Both the position numbers and the translations under genes were made by a program. From Selaginella moellendorffii (lineage: Eukaryota > Streptophyta > Lycopodiopsida > Selaginellales > Selaginellaceae): a DNA stretch of 64,000 nt. The DNA lies in NCBI RefSeq assembly GCF_000143415.4, contig NW_003314313.1, positions 709,430 to 773,429 of the forward strand, read 5' to 3'. The first letter of the stretch is position 1. Each line of letters begins with the position of its first letter. Below the pieces are notes generated by a model that saw nothing but the letters and a program-made list of their open reading frames with translations, had not been told where the DNA came from and made no database searches. Shown here piece after piece: positions 53,601-63,707 of this stretch.

Positions 53601-53619
53601 CGGAGCCTCCACGCTTGTT

Positions 53620-54080
53620 GCTCGGTACGTGCTAGCGTCGTCGTCTACGTTTGTCACTCGCCGGTGGATGATCCTCTTTCCTTTGAGCGAAGAGATCGCG
53701 ATGGAGGGATAGTTGAGATTGCTGCGTCGTCGTGTGGAATAGATGGTTTCAAGTTTGCGAAAGTGGAGACGTTTCGTATTTCCTGCCTCAATCCACACAG
53801 AAAGTCCGTGCATTCGGGCGCCTTGGCATCGTAGACGAGGCCCGGATGAGCAGCCGCGTTTGGATTGATGTGGTCTCCACCGAAGGTGCCGGAGAGCAAT
53901 CCTGCGTCTTTGATCGGCTCCACAGAGTTATCAGTGAGAAAACCTGCTGCAAAACAAGAGAAAAGAATCGATTGTTTTCTTCTGGAAAGCACGTAGTGTT
54001 ACCTGTAGTTACGATTGCCGAATGCGGCTGGACTCCGGTATGCCTTGTCAGAGACATGCGGACAAGACATGGAAGTTCAT
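53620..54080 (-). pseudogene. Subtilisin-like protease C-terminal fragment (copy 2)
   Basis: It reads [38 protein letters not shown] and then the C-terminal tail seen in copy 1. It starts near the catalytic Ser region but is shortened, with a frame change around 53940-54060. Same orientation as copy 1, so it is a direct copy inside the inverted-repeat spacer. Confidence 0.75.
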
Positions 54081-54154
54081 AATATTGCGTATTGTTTGCG
54101 AAAGGTCTCCCACCAAGAAAAGGAAACCATAATGCGTATTGTCACTCCCATTCC

Positions 54155-54600
54155 TTGGTGGGAGACAAGGCTTTGAGTCCATGGGAATTTGATGTGGCTC
54201 TTCTTGGTGCGTTTTATACACAAACTCTTCAGGTCTCACGTCAACCAAGTCTTTCTTCTCTCTATGGCAGCCAGAGATTATTCTCAGGAACCAAAGACGA
54301 GCTAAGCTCCGGCAGTGCACATTCTTATGTAACCTCTTGCTATCACTACATGCCCGGTTTGGGCACATTGACGAGGCGATCAAGGTCCTTCACTCGATTC
54401 AGGATCCCAATGTCTTCTCTTCGAAAATCCTGTTACGGGCCTTTTGCGATGACAATTGCGTTTCTGGGGAGGGAAAAACCTTTGATTCTTTACAGGAGAG
54501 GGTGGACTACGATGGTGATCGCATATGCCCGCATTGGGCATATTTTGCGGCAAAGTTTCTCTTCACGGGCCACGGCGCAACCAGGTGAAATGCCTCTCGT
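54155..54600 (+). pseudogene. PPR fragments in the inverted-repeat spacer
   Basis: 54155-54210 matches, inverted, the 5' end of the PPR gene at about 41970-42010. Then 54337-54500 reads SLHARFGHIDEAIKVLHSIQ, DPNVFSSKILLRAFCDDN and so on, which is PPR-like. The same PPR piece lies inside the right-arm phosphatase copy near 56330-56640. Confidence 0.65.
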
Positions 54601-54649
54601 CCACCGCGAGGTCTTGTTCAACGGATGCTGTCCCAGGGACAAGTCAAAT

Positions 54650-55697
54650 TAATCTCAGTTGCTACTCGAGTACGTACTGCCGCACAGGTCACGTCGCTGG
54701 TTGGAATTCATGGTTTCGTGCCTCGAGATCTTCCTTGGAGAGGAAGTTTTTCGATGAAAAGTTCATCCTGCTAAACCCCAAGACGTTGGAGCTCACGTTG
54801 GCGACTGAAAGTCTTGACATGAAACCACTGGTGGACTTGACCAGTTGACTCTAGCTCGATCAAAGGAAAGACACCGAAAGAGATCTGGACTGCCAGACGA
54901 ACTAACAGAAGTAAGAAGCGAATGCTATCTCACAGGCATGGCAAGAAGCGTCTACTCGTTAAAGAAGTTTACGAATTGCTTAATTCCTGCTCGGCAGTGG
55001 ACAAGGGCTGCGAGCTTCGTGCAGATTCATGGTGGCGTGGATGAAACTGCAGCACAGCACGAGGAGAAGCCAAAATAATGTTTGATTGCTAAAAAGGATC
55101 AAATCTCAAAAACACAATGCTAGAAGCATCAAATTCATGATCACGGGCATTCTTTTTGTATTGTGAAGAACATTGCTCTTTCAATTTGCTTAGGACCACA
55201 AACTGCAACTCAAGTCCGTCCACACGGAAGAGCCATCCAGCAGGCTGTCATCCGTCCAATTAAGTAGCTGGTAAGATGCTTCGTTTTGGACTAATTGAGA
55301 AAACTCTCCGTTTTCCCCTTTTTTCCCAGTGGTATTTAGGTCATGTTTAGGGTTCATCGTTGAAAGACATAATTGGGTTGGCCCCTTGGCCGGTCCGGTC
55401 CACTCTGCCCAGGTAGAACGCTTCGCACCTCTCTCCACCAAGTTCGTTTAGGTAGGGCTTTTCTTTGCGTTAGCAATAAGAGAGTAGATTTGCTGGGGAC
55501 AAGAAAGCGAAGCTGCTTGCAACGAGCTAATCAACAATAAAAGAAGCCAGTGATAGTCAATACGTTCAAACAATTCAAAAAATCAAAGTCCTAAACAACG
55601 GGCCAAGGAACTCTCAACGTGAAGGGAAACTCACTGATGTGGACAACGCTGTGTGAATACGAACAAAACTAATGATCATTGAAAGTGAAGATACTTA
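54650..55697. other. Unidentified DNA in the spacer
   Basis: Short frames (for example EKFILLNPKTLELTLATESL near 54760) are not recognised. No transposon ends or RNA genes seen. Confidence 0.3.
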
Positions 55698-55968
55698 CTT
55701 AGTGCGCGAGACATGATCTAGAGTTCCTCTTGCAAAGAAAATCTATCAAAGAGAGACCGATGATATGATCAGCGTTTGTGTTGATATCGTATATATGCTG
55801 CCGAGAAAATGTCAACCACTGAAGAACCGCCACGTCGACATACAAAGCGGCAGTTTTGACTGGATGGCTGGAAACCAGACTTCCAGTTAGCTTTTCCCTC
55901 TCCAATTGTACTGGAATTCACTCGCGATAATTCTTTTCATATGCTAATGTTTATTAACTTCTGCACTT
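55698..55968 (-). promoter_or_regulatory. Duplicated 5' region of the phytosulfokine-like gene (truncated copy)
   Basis: Mirror of 51726-51996, containing the TATA-like site, leader and first 17 coding bases (ATG at 55714). The rest of the peptide gene is missing, so any transcript would read into unrelated spacer DNA on the minus strand, towards the CVNH gene. Confidence 0.8.
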
Positions 55969-56329
55969 TCAAAATTCTAGAAGCGTTGCCATCAAAATGG
56001 CTAGAGCTCCCAAGATCCTGGAGGGACTTCCACTGTTTCCACCCGATCTTTCGTCAGCTTGGAAAGCAGGATAGTTCCGGCACTGCGGTGATTTCACAAT
56101 GTCTCCAAGGTGACTATCACCATGCACATCTTGGTTGCGGTACCACGTCCACAGGGCATGGGTATTGTTCTTCACCTAAAGAGAAAAAGAGCAAAATCAA
56201 GAGGTTGAACTCTCGAGGTTACCTCCAATAGGCCGTGACCAAAGCTTCCGTCTCGCAGGGCCGCAGGGCGCTCCATTCCGGCTGCCTGTCCCAGCAGAAT
56301 TGATTTGCCGCTGGCCCAGAGCCGAAGTT

Positions 56330-56640
56330 TTGAGCACAAACTCCACCGACGAGAGGCATTCCACCTGGTTGCGCGCGGCCCGTGAAGAGAAACTTTTCCG
56401 CGAAAGATGCCCAATCCGGGCATATGCGATCACCATCGTAGTCCAGGTCACCACGTCCCTCTCCTTCAGAGAATAAAAGGTTTTTCTCTCCTCAGAAACG
56501 CGACTGTCATCGCAAAAGGCCCCTAACAGGATTTTCAAGGAGAAGACATTGGAATTCTGGATCGAAACACCTTGACAATATGGCCAAATCGGGCAGCATT
56601 TGAGTTCTTATCGTCGTTGAGCAGCCTTCTTAATGACAAG
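56330..56640 (-). pseudogene. PPR fragment inserted in the right-arm phosphatase
   Basis: The minus strand reads KILLGAFCDDSRVSEERKTF, YSLKERDVVTWTTMVIAYAR and then IGHLSRKSF, PPR sequence. On one side phosphatase reading stops at PKPEDNVF, and on the other it resumes near the VEFVLKTSAL frame. The left arm has phosphatase sequence only, so the insertion is specific to this arm. Confidence 0.7.
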
Positions 56641-57194
56641 AAATTAGAACAAATTGAAACACACTCAAACCTGAAGACGTTGTCCTCAGGCTTGGGGCAT
56701 TTCCCCGGATCGTCAGCGTGCTCCGTGTCCACTCTCTTTATATTGCCGCCATCGCCCACCACGATGTAGAGCGCGGGTCCAGCTCGTAAGTGTAACTCTG
56801 TTCTTCCTCTCATAGGGATGGACCTGGAAGAACACCGAGGATTCCTGTCGAGATCGAGAAGAGAGAGGGATTTACATGGCCATTGAGGACAATGTCGACG
56901 CCCGCATTGTAGAGAAGCTCCTCCATTTCGAGACGCATGCACTCGACGTCGCGGTAGTGGGAGCGGTAGCTATTGTACCACAGGAGCCTGTTGACGCGAT
57001 CCTCCCAGCATCAGGAAGTGGATGCCGCCGACATCAAACGAGTAATAAAGGCTGGAATTCGATCCAGGAGGCACCGAGAACCTGGCCTTGTACGTTTTGC
57101 CCAATGCCTGGGGCTCGATCTCGTGGTTGGCACCTCCTCCATGAATCTGGGAGCAAGGAAAACAGGGATTGGATTGCGGATTTATAGTCTTGCT

Positions 57195-58042
57195 TGTTAG
57201 CAGTGGAGAGACGCACACGAGGAGGAAGAACTCGCTGTATATTCAACTGTATATGGATGATACTTACTGCCACGTGGGCATAATCACATGCCACATCATC
57301 TCTACCTCTAACATTCTCATTCACGATCAAGCGGTTGATCCAAGTCTTAATCTAAGCCTGAATCATGCCTAGTTAGTCTAAGATGATGAGCATAGAGAGC
57401 TGGTGAGAAAATCATAAGAAAAACTCATCAATCAACCCAAAACTTGGTTCTTAGTCTTGAACTTGCTTGCACGCTCTTTGCTTTTTGCTATGGTTTCAAT
57501 CTTGCCACTAGCATGTGGTCTTGGCTGTGAACTGCCATGCTCCCACTTCTACTGCTACCAGGCACTTGAATCTCCATAAGCGTCTTTCCCAATTGCTAGA
57601 AATTCCTGCAAAGAATTGTTATGCAATGTTCTTGAATCTTGTTTGATCCAATTTTTAATGTGGGTTGCTGAAATTTCTCAATCTCCCACTGGCTTTATGC
57701 TCTGCTTGCTACAGCTTGCTGCTCAGCACATCTGCACGGCCTGGTGCCTTGATGCAACACCTCAACCATCTAATGCATCTAACAAAAGCTTCAACATTGC
57801 AAAAAAAGATTGCAATCAGGAGGCTCATCCTCCTCCTCATCACTGGCCTCCTGGTCAGCAAGTGCCATGCCCAGGATCAAGGAGCCAACTGCTCTAATAT
57901 CATGTTAGTAGCGGAGAGACGTGCACGAGGAGGAAGAACTTTCTCTCTGTACTCTCTATTGAACTGTATATGGATGGTACATATACATGAACTTACTGCC
58001 ACGTGGGCATAATTACATGCTACATCATCTCTACCTCTAACA
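57195..58042 (-). mobile_element. TRIM-like miniature LTR element
   Basis: Direct terminal repeats at 57195-57313 (119 bp) and 57903-58042 (140 bp) both start TGTTAG and end CTAACA. Just inside the right repeat the minus strand reads TGATATTAGAGC, two mismatches from the tRNA-iMet primer binding site TGGTATCAGAGC, so the element is minus-oriented. Flanks TTGCT and TTGCC are a near-perfect 5-bp target duplication. The 589-bp interior has no gag or pol. The left arm lacks the insertion, so it came after the inverted duplication. Confidence 0.82.
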
Positions 58043-58544
58043 TTGCCTCCCCTAGTGATCCCAGTGGGGATGATAAGTCTCCCAGATTGGCATGTCTGGA
58101 AATGCACAGCTACAGCAGGGCGATCCAGTGCCATTGGTGATGAATTGATCCGAGTATGTGAGATCGCCCACCATGAGGAGGAGTGAGGGATCGTTTCAGA
58201 TGACGTGATCGACTGTGGCACTCGAGTTGTGAGTGAGTCCCAGATCATGGGAGCTCAAGATCTCCCTTCTCACCTAGAACAGCACAAACAAGCAATGTCA
58301 AGCTCGAGCTCGAGCTCTGGAAGAGTTACCTCGTCTGCGCTGCTCCGGCTCTCAAACTCTTGACTGTATGTTGGAGAGCTCTTCGAACAGCACAGTGCCT
58401 GATTGCCTGACTTGGGCGATGCATTTGATGGCCAAGCCGCGAAGACGTCCTCCTCCTCGTCTTGTTGGTCATCGAGATCTCGCCTACCAGAGCAGCAGCA
58501 GCAGCAGCAATAGTAGCCATGCCTTTGGCTAATTTCTCGATGCC

Positions 58545-58760
58545 ACAAAAGGAAGTAATCCTCCTCGAAGACAGAAGAGAACTCTCAAACTCGGCGCGCT
58601 CCGCCCGCTCCACGTCGCCATGTATCCTGCACGCGTCATCCAGCCCGTGACGCACGGCTCGAACGGCATCCTCTCCACGAGCTTGGAGCCAGCCGCAGCG
58701 TCCCAGCAGATCCACCAGGCACATATAATGCTCCCACAGCAACTCCACCTCGCTTTGGCA
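58545..58760 (-). pseudogene. PPR C-terminal fragment (right arm)
   Basis: The inverse of 50066-50372, with HYMCLVDLLGRCGWLQ and IHGDVERAERAE. It is shortened by deletions compared with the left arm. Confidence 0.7.
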
Positions 58761-58785
58761 AACAATAAGCGATATGGTATTATGA

Positions 58786-59219
58786 ACTTCCATGTCTTGT
58801 CTGCATGACTCTGAGATCGTTGCACTCCTCAAGGGATACCGTCCTGAATGGAGTCCAGCCGCTATCAATTCGGCAATCGTAACTACAGGTAACACAATGT
58901 TCTTTCCAGAAGAAAACAATCGATTCTTTTCTCTTGGTTTGCAACAGGTTTTGTCACTGATAACTCTGGGGAGCCAATCAAAGACGCAGCATTGCTCTCC
59001 GGCACCTTCGGTGGAGACCACATCAATCCAAGCCTCGTCTACAATGCCAAGGCGCCCGAATTCACGGAGTTTCTGTGTGGATTGAGCCAGGAAATACGAA
59101 ACGTCTCCACTTTCGCAAACTTGAAACCATCTGTTCCACACGACGACGCATGGCTTCCAGCAATCTCTCCATCGGGATCTCTTCGCTCAAAGGAAAGAGG
59201 ATCATCCACTGGCGAGTGA
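58786..59219 (+). pseudogene. Subtilisin-like protease C-terminal fragment (copy 3)
   Basis: Reads [32 protein letters not shown], then after a frame change [20 protein letters not shown] to the C-terminus. The Cys-Pro-His of the Ser motif is changed to Cys-Leu-His. The inverse of copy 1 at 49598-50049. Confidence 0.75.
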
Positions 59220-59374
59220 CAAACATAGACGACGACGCTACCATGTACCGAGCAAGTGGAGGCTCTGGACGGTGTTATCGTATCGGTGGGAGCTAGCGGT
59301 ATCTTTGCGAGCCGTTTATGTCAAGCGAGTCCTTCGCTAGAGACAGTTGACAGTTTTTAGGGCTCTTCTGAATT

Positions 59375-60152
59375 TTAGGGTTCTTCGACAAAGATTCTTT
59401 TGGCGCTCGATGGATGGATGCATTCCCTTCGACCCGTACTGGGACAATGCCTGGGTCACAGCACAGATTGCTCAGTGGAGCTCCTTTTGGGGTTGAAATC
59501 CTGCGGGAGCTCCAAGGATTTAGAGAGGGGAAGGGTGCTCCACGATCCTACGTTTCTTGCAGCTTGATCGGCATGTATGGGAGGTGTGGCAGCTTGGTTG
59601 AGGTGAGGAGGTGTTTGACAGGATGCCTTGCCACAATGTAGTGGCCTGGAACGCTTTCATCTTGAGAATGGCGAAGAATCTCGTGCTCTGGAAGGCTTGT
59701 CATGGATGGAAAGCCAGGGTTGCAGACCGGATTCCGGGACATTCTTCGCAGCGATCGAGGCTTGCTCTGCTCTAGCGATCAGAGAAGAAGTGAGACTCAT
59801 CGGTGTGAAGATGATCAAGCTGGAAGCTCTGGAACAAGGCATGAGAATCCACCCTTGAGCTAAGAGAAGTGGCAAAGATGATCACGTAGAGAGCTCGCTG
59901 GTGGAAATGTACGCATACTGTGGAAGAATGGTGGAAGCACGCATGGTTTTCGATAGAAGCTCCCGGCACAGTGTCATCTGGTGGACTGTTCTAGTGCTTG
60001 GGTACATTGCAAACGTGGAGAGTGAGCTAGCACTCGAGGTTTTTGGTAGCATTTGCAGATTTGGCTGGGAGAGAAAAGTGGGAGAAGCTTTGGATGGAAC
60101 GGCTGTGAAAGTTAGCACTCTGGGAAAAAGGAGAGGAATCCATCGCTATATC
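59375..60152 (+). pseudogene. Pseudogene copy of the PPR gene N-terminal third
   Basis: Nearly the same sequence as the 5' part of the PPR gene at 39346-42039 (inverse strand). It covers LYVSCSLIGMYGRCGSLVEA-type blocks and SLVEMYAYCGRMVEARMVFD. It has frameshifts, deletions and an in-frame stop near 59858. It ends abruptly at about 60152 within GGGIHR-type sequence, where unrelated DNA starts. Confidence 0.85.
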
Positions 60153-60579
60153 AACCAAAAACCCAAGCTCAGGGGACTCCACTTTGAACCTAGGGCTGCA
60201 TTGGAGCCATAGATTAAATCATGCACAGCATATAGTATATGCTAGCAGTTAGAACCACTAACCTTTCAAAGGGGGGAATCCAAATTGTGGATCCCTATCT
60301 CCATTCCATCATTTTTTTATCAATTCACAGCATTCTTTCACTTGTCCTTCTTCTCAGCCCTTGGGGATCGGGCCATTTTCTCTTTTTTTTTCTTTCTAAC
60401 AATAGATTTCCAGCAAAGAGGAGTATCAACACCTCTTCATTTGGCAACCACGGCTTTTGAATTCCCCTTCAGGTTCACAAATTCTTCCGTTCTTTCTCCA
60501 TTCTCTGTGCGCAGATAGCAAGAACGATCAAGCAATCTATCCAACTCGCTAAAATTCACTACCCAATTCGCCACCCAAT
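60153..60579. other. Unassigned leader region before the next element
   Basis: A purine-rich AAAGGGGGGAATCC near 60269-60282 and long T-runs. It may include the 5' LTR or leader of the downstream gypsy element, but I found no matching second LTR in the window. Confidence 0.3.
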
Positions 60580-61778
60580 TTGCCACCCAATTCGCCCAAA
60601 TTCAACAAGCAAATGCCCCCACCAACCTGGATCAACGGCGTCCAAGTGGTCGCCGCCCAACGCAATAGAGGTAGACGCTTCCCAGAGGAGATCTTTGAAG
60701 AATCTGAAAGCTGTCTCTCAAGATCTCCGAGTCCAATCACCAACAAAGACCACCAACAGCCCTCTTTGACAAGAAACTCCAATCTACCAGCAACTTCATC
60801 AGCAAATGCCCTCAGTAGCTTCATTGGTGAACTCCATCTCCAAGCACAAGACCACCCACTCCAAGCTCGAGACATCAACCAGCACGCTTGACACAAACCG
60901 ACACCACTGCCGAAATGAACCCATCTTCCATGCTGTTGTCGACCCAGCAATCCTAGTGTTCCAACACAATTCCAAATCCTGCGCCCACTCCAAACACTAC
61001 ACCAACGATGAACCCATCACTTTGTTACCCAATATTGGACAACTTGTCGAGGGACAACTTCACGACACACCACCGATTTTTCGACAACCCCTCCGACAAA
61101 GTCAGCAGCTCAACACTGAAACGACAATCTAAACTCGGTTCGAAATCAACACGTTCACTGCAACAACTCTCGCCAATCACGCCATTGCCCAATCCGGACT
61201 CGAACAACTCGACGACATTATCGAAGAAATCATTCCAGACAAACTCGAATATCCAAAACTCTTCATCGAACTCCATCTCGGCACCAACAAGTGGAAGACC
61301 AGTTTGCATACTGCACCAGCACACTCGACCCAACACAACTTGGCTGAACACAACCCAACCCAACATGCACCACCGTTGATATTTGCACTGAAAAGAAAGA
61401 ACAAGCTCACAACAACTTTATCGACAATTGGCCCGCCAACAGTCTTCCCAAAGTTCAGCCCGAACTGCATGATTGACTGCAGACACGAATCTGACACTGA
61501 CAACTAGTAGAAGAATGCATGTATCCAAAACCACGAAGAACATCCAGCAAGTCGGAAGAAGACCAACAATGACTTATCCGATGTTTAGATAGAGATTTGA
61601 AGAATTTAGAAATGAAGAGAAAGAAAGACCAAGAGAAGTTGAATCAAGTTGTTAGACCCTCCAAGAGAGAGAATTACATCCGACACGAATTATTACCGCA
61701 AGCTAACTCCGACGAACCAGTATTAGACATCCACGAAGAATACAACTACTACACAACACCACCGGACACACCACCGGC

Positions 61779-61905
61779 AGCACCCTCGACAGCACCCACT
61801 GAAGTGCCCGAGCCTGAATCAATACCCTCGACAGCACCCACCTAAGTGCCCGAGCCTGAATCAACACCCTCAACGGCACCCACCAAAGTGCCTGAGCCCA
61901 ACCAA
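61779..61905 (+). repeat. 45-bp coding minisatellite, about three units
   Basis: Units read STAPTEVPEPESIP, STAPT-stop-VPEPESTP and STAPTKVPEPNQTF. A stop is present in the second unit, so this frame is not fully coding. Confidence 0.85.
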
Positions 61906-61929
61906 ACATTCGAGCAGTTGACATAGACT

Positions 61930-62679
61930 ATGCCCGAGCAACAAAACATTTTTCAAGCAGCATACAACCACTTCAAAGGTACATTCACCAACCCCATCTA
62001 CAGTGACAATGAACGACCAAGTTTCCCGCCCAGCTTCACAGACTTCACCAGATCAGCACCCTTTTCGCCATACCGACCGATCTTCACAACACCAATATAT
62101 CCCACATTTGCTTCCAACATCTACCGAAGCCCGCTATCAGCAAGACCTTTCGAACATGGTTTCGACTTCAACACGCCGACGAGACAACAACTCGACTTCA
62201 CCAATTACAGTTGCACTCCGATATACCCAGTCAACAGCAGTAAAGACGAACAACCCGAATCGTCCAATAGTCAAGCACTTGATGTCAACAACTCACACCG
62301 AACTGCTGAACAGCTACAATCATCCAACAACAATGAGATCGACGAACCAATCATCGACGACAACAATCTTCCACAGCAATCACAGTCACCACACAACTAT
62401 ATGTTCAAAGAACTCTTTAACAATTTAAAAGAACAACCACAACCAACACAACATAACTCCGACAAGTATGTCGACAACAAGTTCGAGCACCATCTTCCGA
62501 AAATCAACACCGGCAAGCAACCCGATACCGACGACGATGTCAACGACACACCCGAAAACAGTCCCAACACAGAAGAACAAACAGAGAAGAGTCCACTTAA
62601 AAACAACAACAATTCACCACCTTCCTCTTACACCAACTTTGCCGTCAACCCGACAACCCCTTGCTACAAATCACCTTAG
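61930..62679 (+). CDS. Asn/Gln/Pro-rich ORF upstream of gag
   Basis: A 249-codon frame starting MPEQQNIFQAAYNHF. It is very rich in N, Q, P, S and T (for example SPHNYMFKELFNNLKEQPQP). No domain is recognised. It lies in the 5' region of the gypsy element and may be an additional or N-terminal gag reading frame. Low-complexity A/C-rich codon use raises the chance that it is not a real protein. Confidence 0.4.
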   Translation: MPEQQNIFQAAYNHFKGTFTNPIYSDNERPSFPPSFTDFTRSAPFSPYRPIFTTPIYPTFASNIYRSPLSARPFEHGFDFNTPTRQQLDFTNYSCTPIYPVNSSKDEQPESSNSQALDVNNSHRTAEQLQSSNNNEIDEPIIDDNNLPQQSQSPHNYMFKELFNNLKEQPQPTQHNSDKYVDNKFEHHLPKINTGKQPDTDDDVNDTPENSPNTEEQTEKSPLKNNNNSPPSSYTNFAVNPTTPCYKSP

Positions 62680-62741
62680 GACTCCATAGTGACAACCTGA
62701 CAAAACAACCTTGACAATACCGACATTACTACCAACAGCAA

Positions 62742-63164
62742 ATGGCAGTCACTACCGCTGTTGCCAACATACCTGTCGGAAGATATGTCTCCTATCCACT
62801 ATTTCATGGTCTGAAGTCAGAAGATGCCGAGAAACATGTTGAACAGTTCCAAGAAGCAATTCGAATCAATGGCCAGACGACCGAACTTCCATACTACTTC
62901 CGATGTACCCTTCGAAAGAGAGCCAACAAATGGGCTCAAATGCTTCCTCAAAATACAAGTTTCGACGACCTCACACTCAAGCTCGTAGACCGATTCAAGT
63001 CTTCCCTCACTCAAAGCCAACGACTTCACAAGATCCAAAAACTCAAGCAGAAGTCTAGTCAATCCATCGATGACTACACTCAAACCTTCACTCGACATGC
63101 CAGCAAATGTGGCAACAGTGCCACCGAAACATTACTTTACCAATGGTACATGCAAGGCCTCTGA
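62742..63164 (+). CDS. Gypsy gag (capsid) domain
   Basis: A 140-codon frame with the plant retrotransposon gag pattern: YPLFHGLKSEDAEKHVEQFQ, then RCTLRKRANKWAQMLPQNTS and KQKSSQSIDDYTQTFTRHAS. It ends with LYQWYMQGL and a stop, just 15 bases before the next frame begins. Confidence 0.85.
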   Translation: MAVTTAVANIPVGRYVSYPLFHGLKSEDAEKHVEQFQEAIRINGQTTELPYYFRCTLRKRANKWAQMLPQNTSFDDLTLKLVDRFKSSLTQSQRLHKIQKLKQKSSQSIDDYTQTFTRHASKCGNSATETLLYQWYMQGL

Positions 63165-63179
63165 CGATCCCTCTGAGAA

Positions 63180-63707
63180 GTGGCAACACACATCAACGTT
63201 GCCACTTACCTCGAACTCACAAGAGCCCTTCAAGATGTTCAAGCTCGACGAATGACAGCACAAGTAGATCACACAGATAACTCAGATTCTGATAGCAGTT
63301 CCAATGACGACTCCAACGATGAACTCAGAGAGAGCACCAAGTCAAAAATTCAGAAACTCAGGAAAACAATCAACAAGCTCAATGGAAAAGCCAAGGCCGA
63401 CATCAAAGAATTTCGATCTGGAATTTGGTGTACTAAGTGCAAGAACGAAGGACATCCGGCAAGTGACTGCAAGCTCCAAATCTCCAAATGCCAGATCTGT
63501 ACCAAAGAAGGTCATGACGCAAAGACTTGCAGATTTCGAAATTCTCCAGAAGTTCGACAAGTCTCGAACTATCCCCGACAGCAGTTTCGACAACCATATC
63601 CAAATCAATACTTCGGCAATTACCAGCCACCACCTCTGACAAACTGGAGACCACCGAGAAACAACTTCCAACACCAGAGTCGACAATGGAATGATCAACC
63701 TCGCTAA
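63180..63707 (+). CDS. Gypsy gag C-terminal part with two CCHC zinc knuckles
   Basis: A different reading frame from the capsid segment. An acidic region (SDSDSSSNDDSNDE) is followed by CTKCKNEGHPASDC and CQICTKEGHDAKTC, two nucleic-acid-binding CCHC knuckles, then an Asn/Gln/Pro-rich tail. A shifted frame continues after 63707 with Tyr/Gln/Asn repeats (NYNQGYQQYPRY), then proline-rich sequence to the window end. Confidence 0.82.
   Translation: MATHINVATYLELTRALQDVQARRMTAQVDHTDNSDSDSSSNDDSNDELRESTKSKIQKLRKTINKLNGKAKADIKEFRSGIWCTKCKNEGHPASDCKLQISKCQICTKEGHDAKTCRFRNSPEVRQVSNYPRQQFRQPYPNQYFGNYQPPPLTNWRPPRNNFQHQSRQWNDQPR

Larger units (their letters stand above)
55969..58520 (-). pseudogene. Purple acid phosphatase pseudogene (right arm)
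   Basis: The inverse copy of 50400-51725, in order from 58520 down. The last exon (55969 to about 56178) reads ALWTWYRNQDVHGDSHLGD. It keeps ALYIVVGDGGNIKRVDTEHA near 56720-56770 and a YERKNRV-like stretch just upstream, blocks that the left arm has lost. Its coding order is broken by a PPR insertion near 56330-56640 and by the miniature LTR element at 57195-58042. Both phosphatase copies are therefore broken, in different places. Confidence 0.78.
55698..59470 (-). repeat. Right arm of the large imperfect inverted repeat
   Basis: The inverse counterpart of 49385-51996, longer because of a PPR insertion near 56330-56640 and a miniature LTR element at 57195-58042. The inner edge keeps ATGTCTCGCGCACTAAG from the peptide gene (ATG at 55714) but then diverges. 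The 254-bp upstream region is also retained. Confidence 0.9.
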
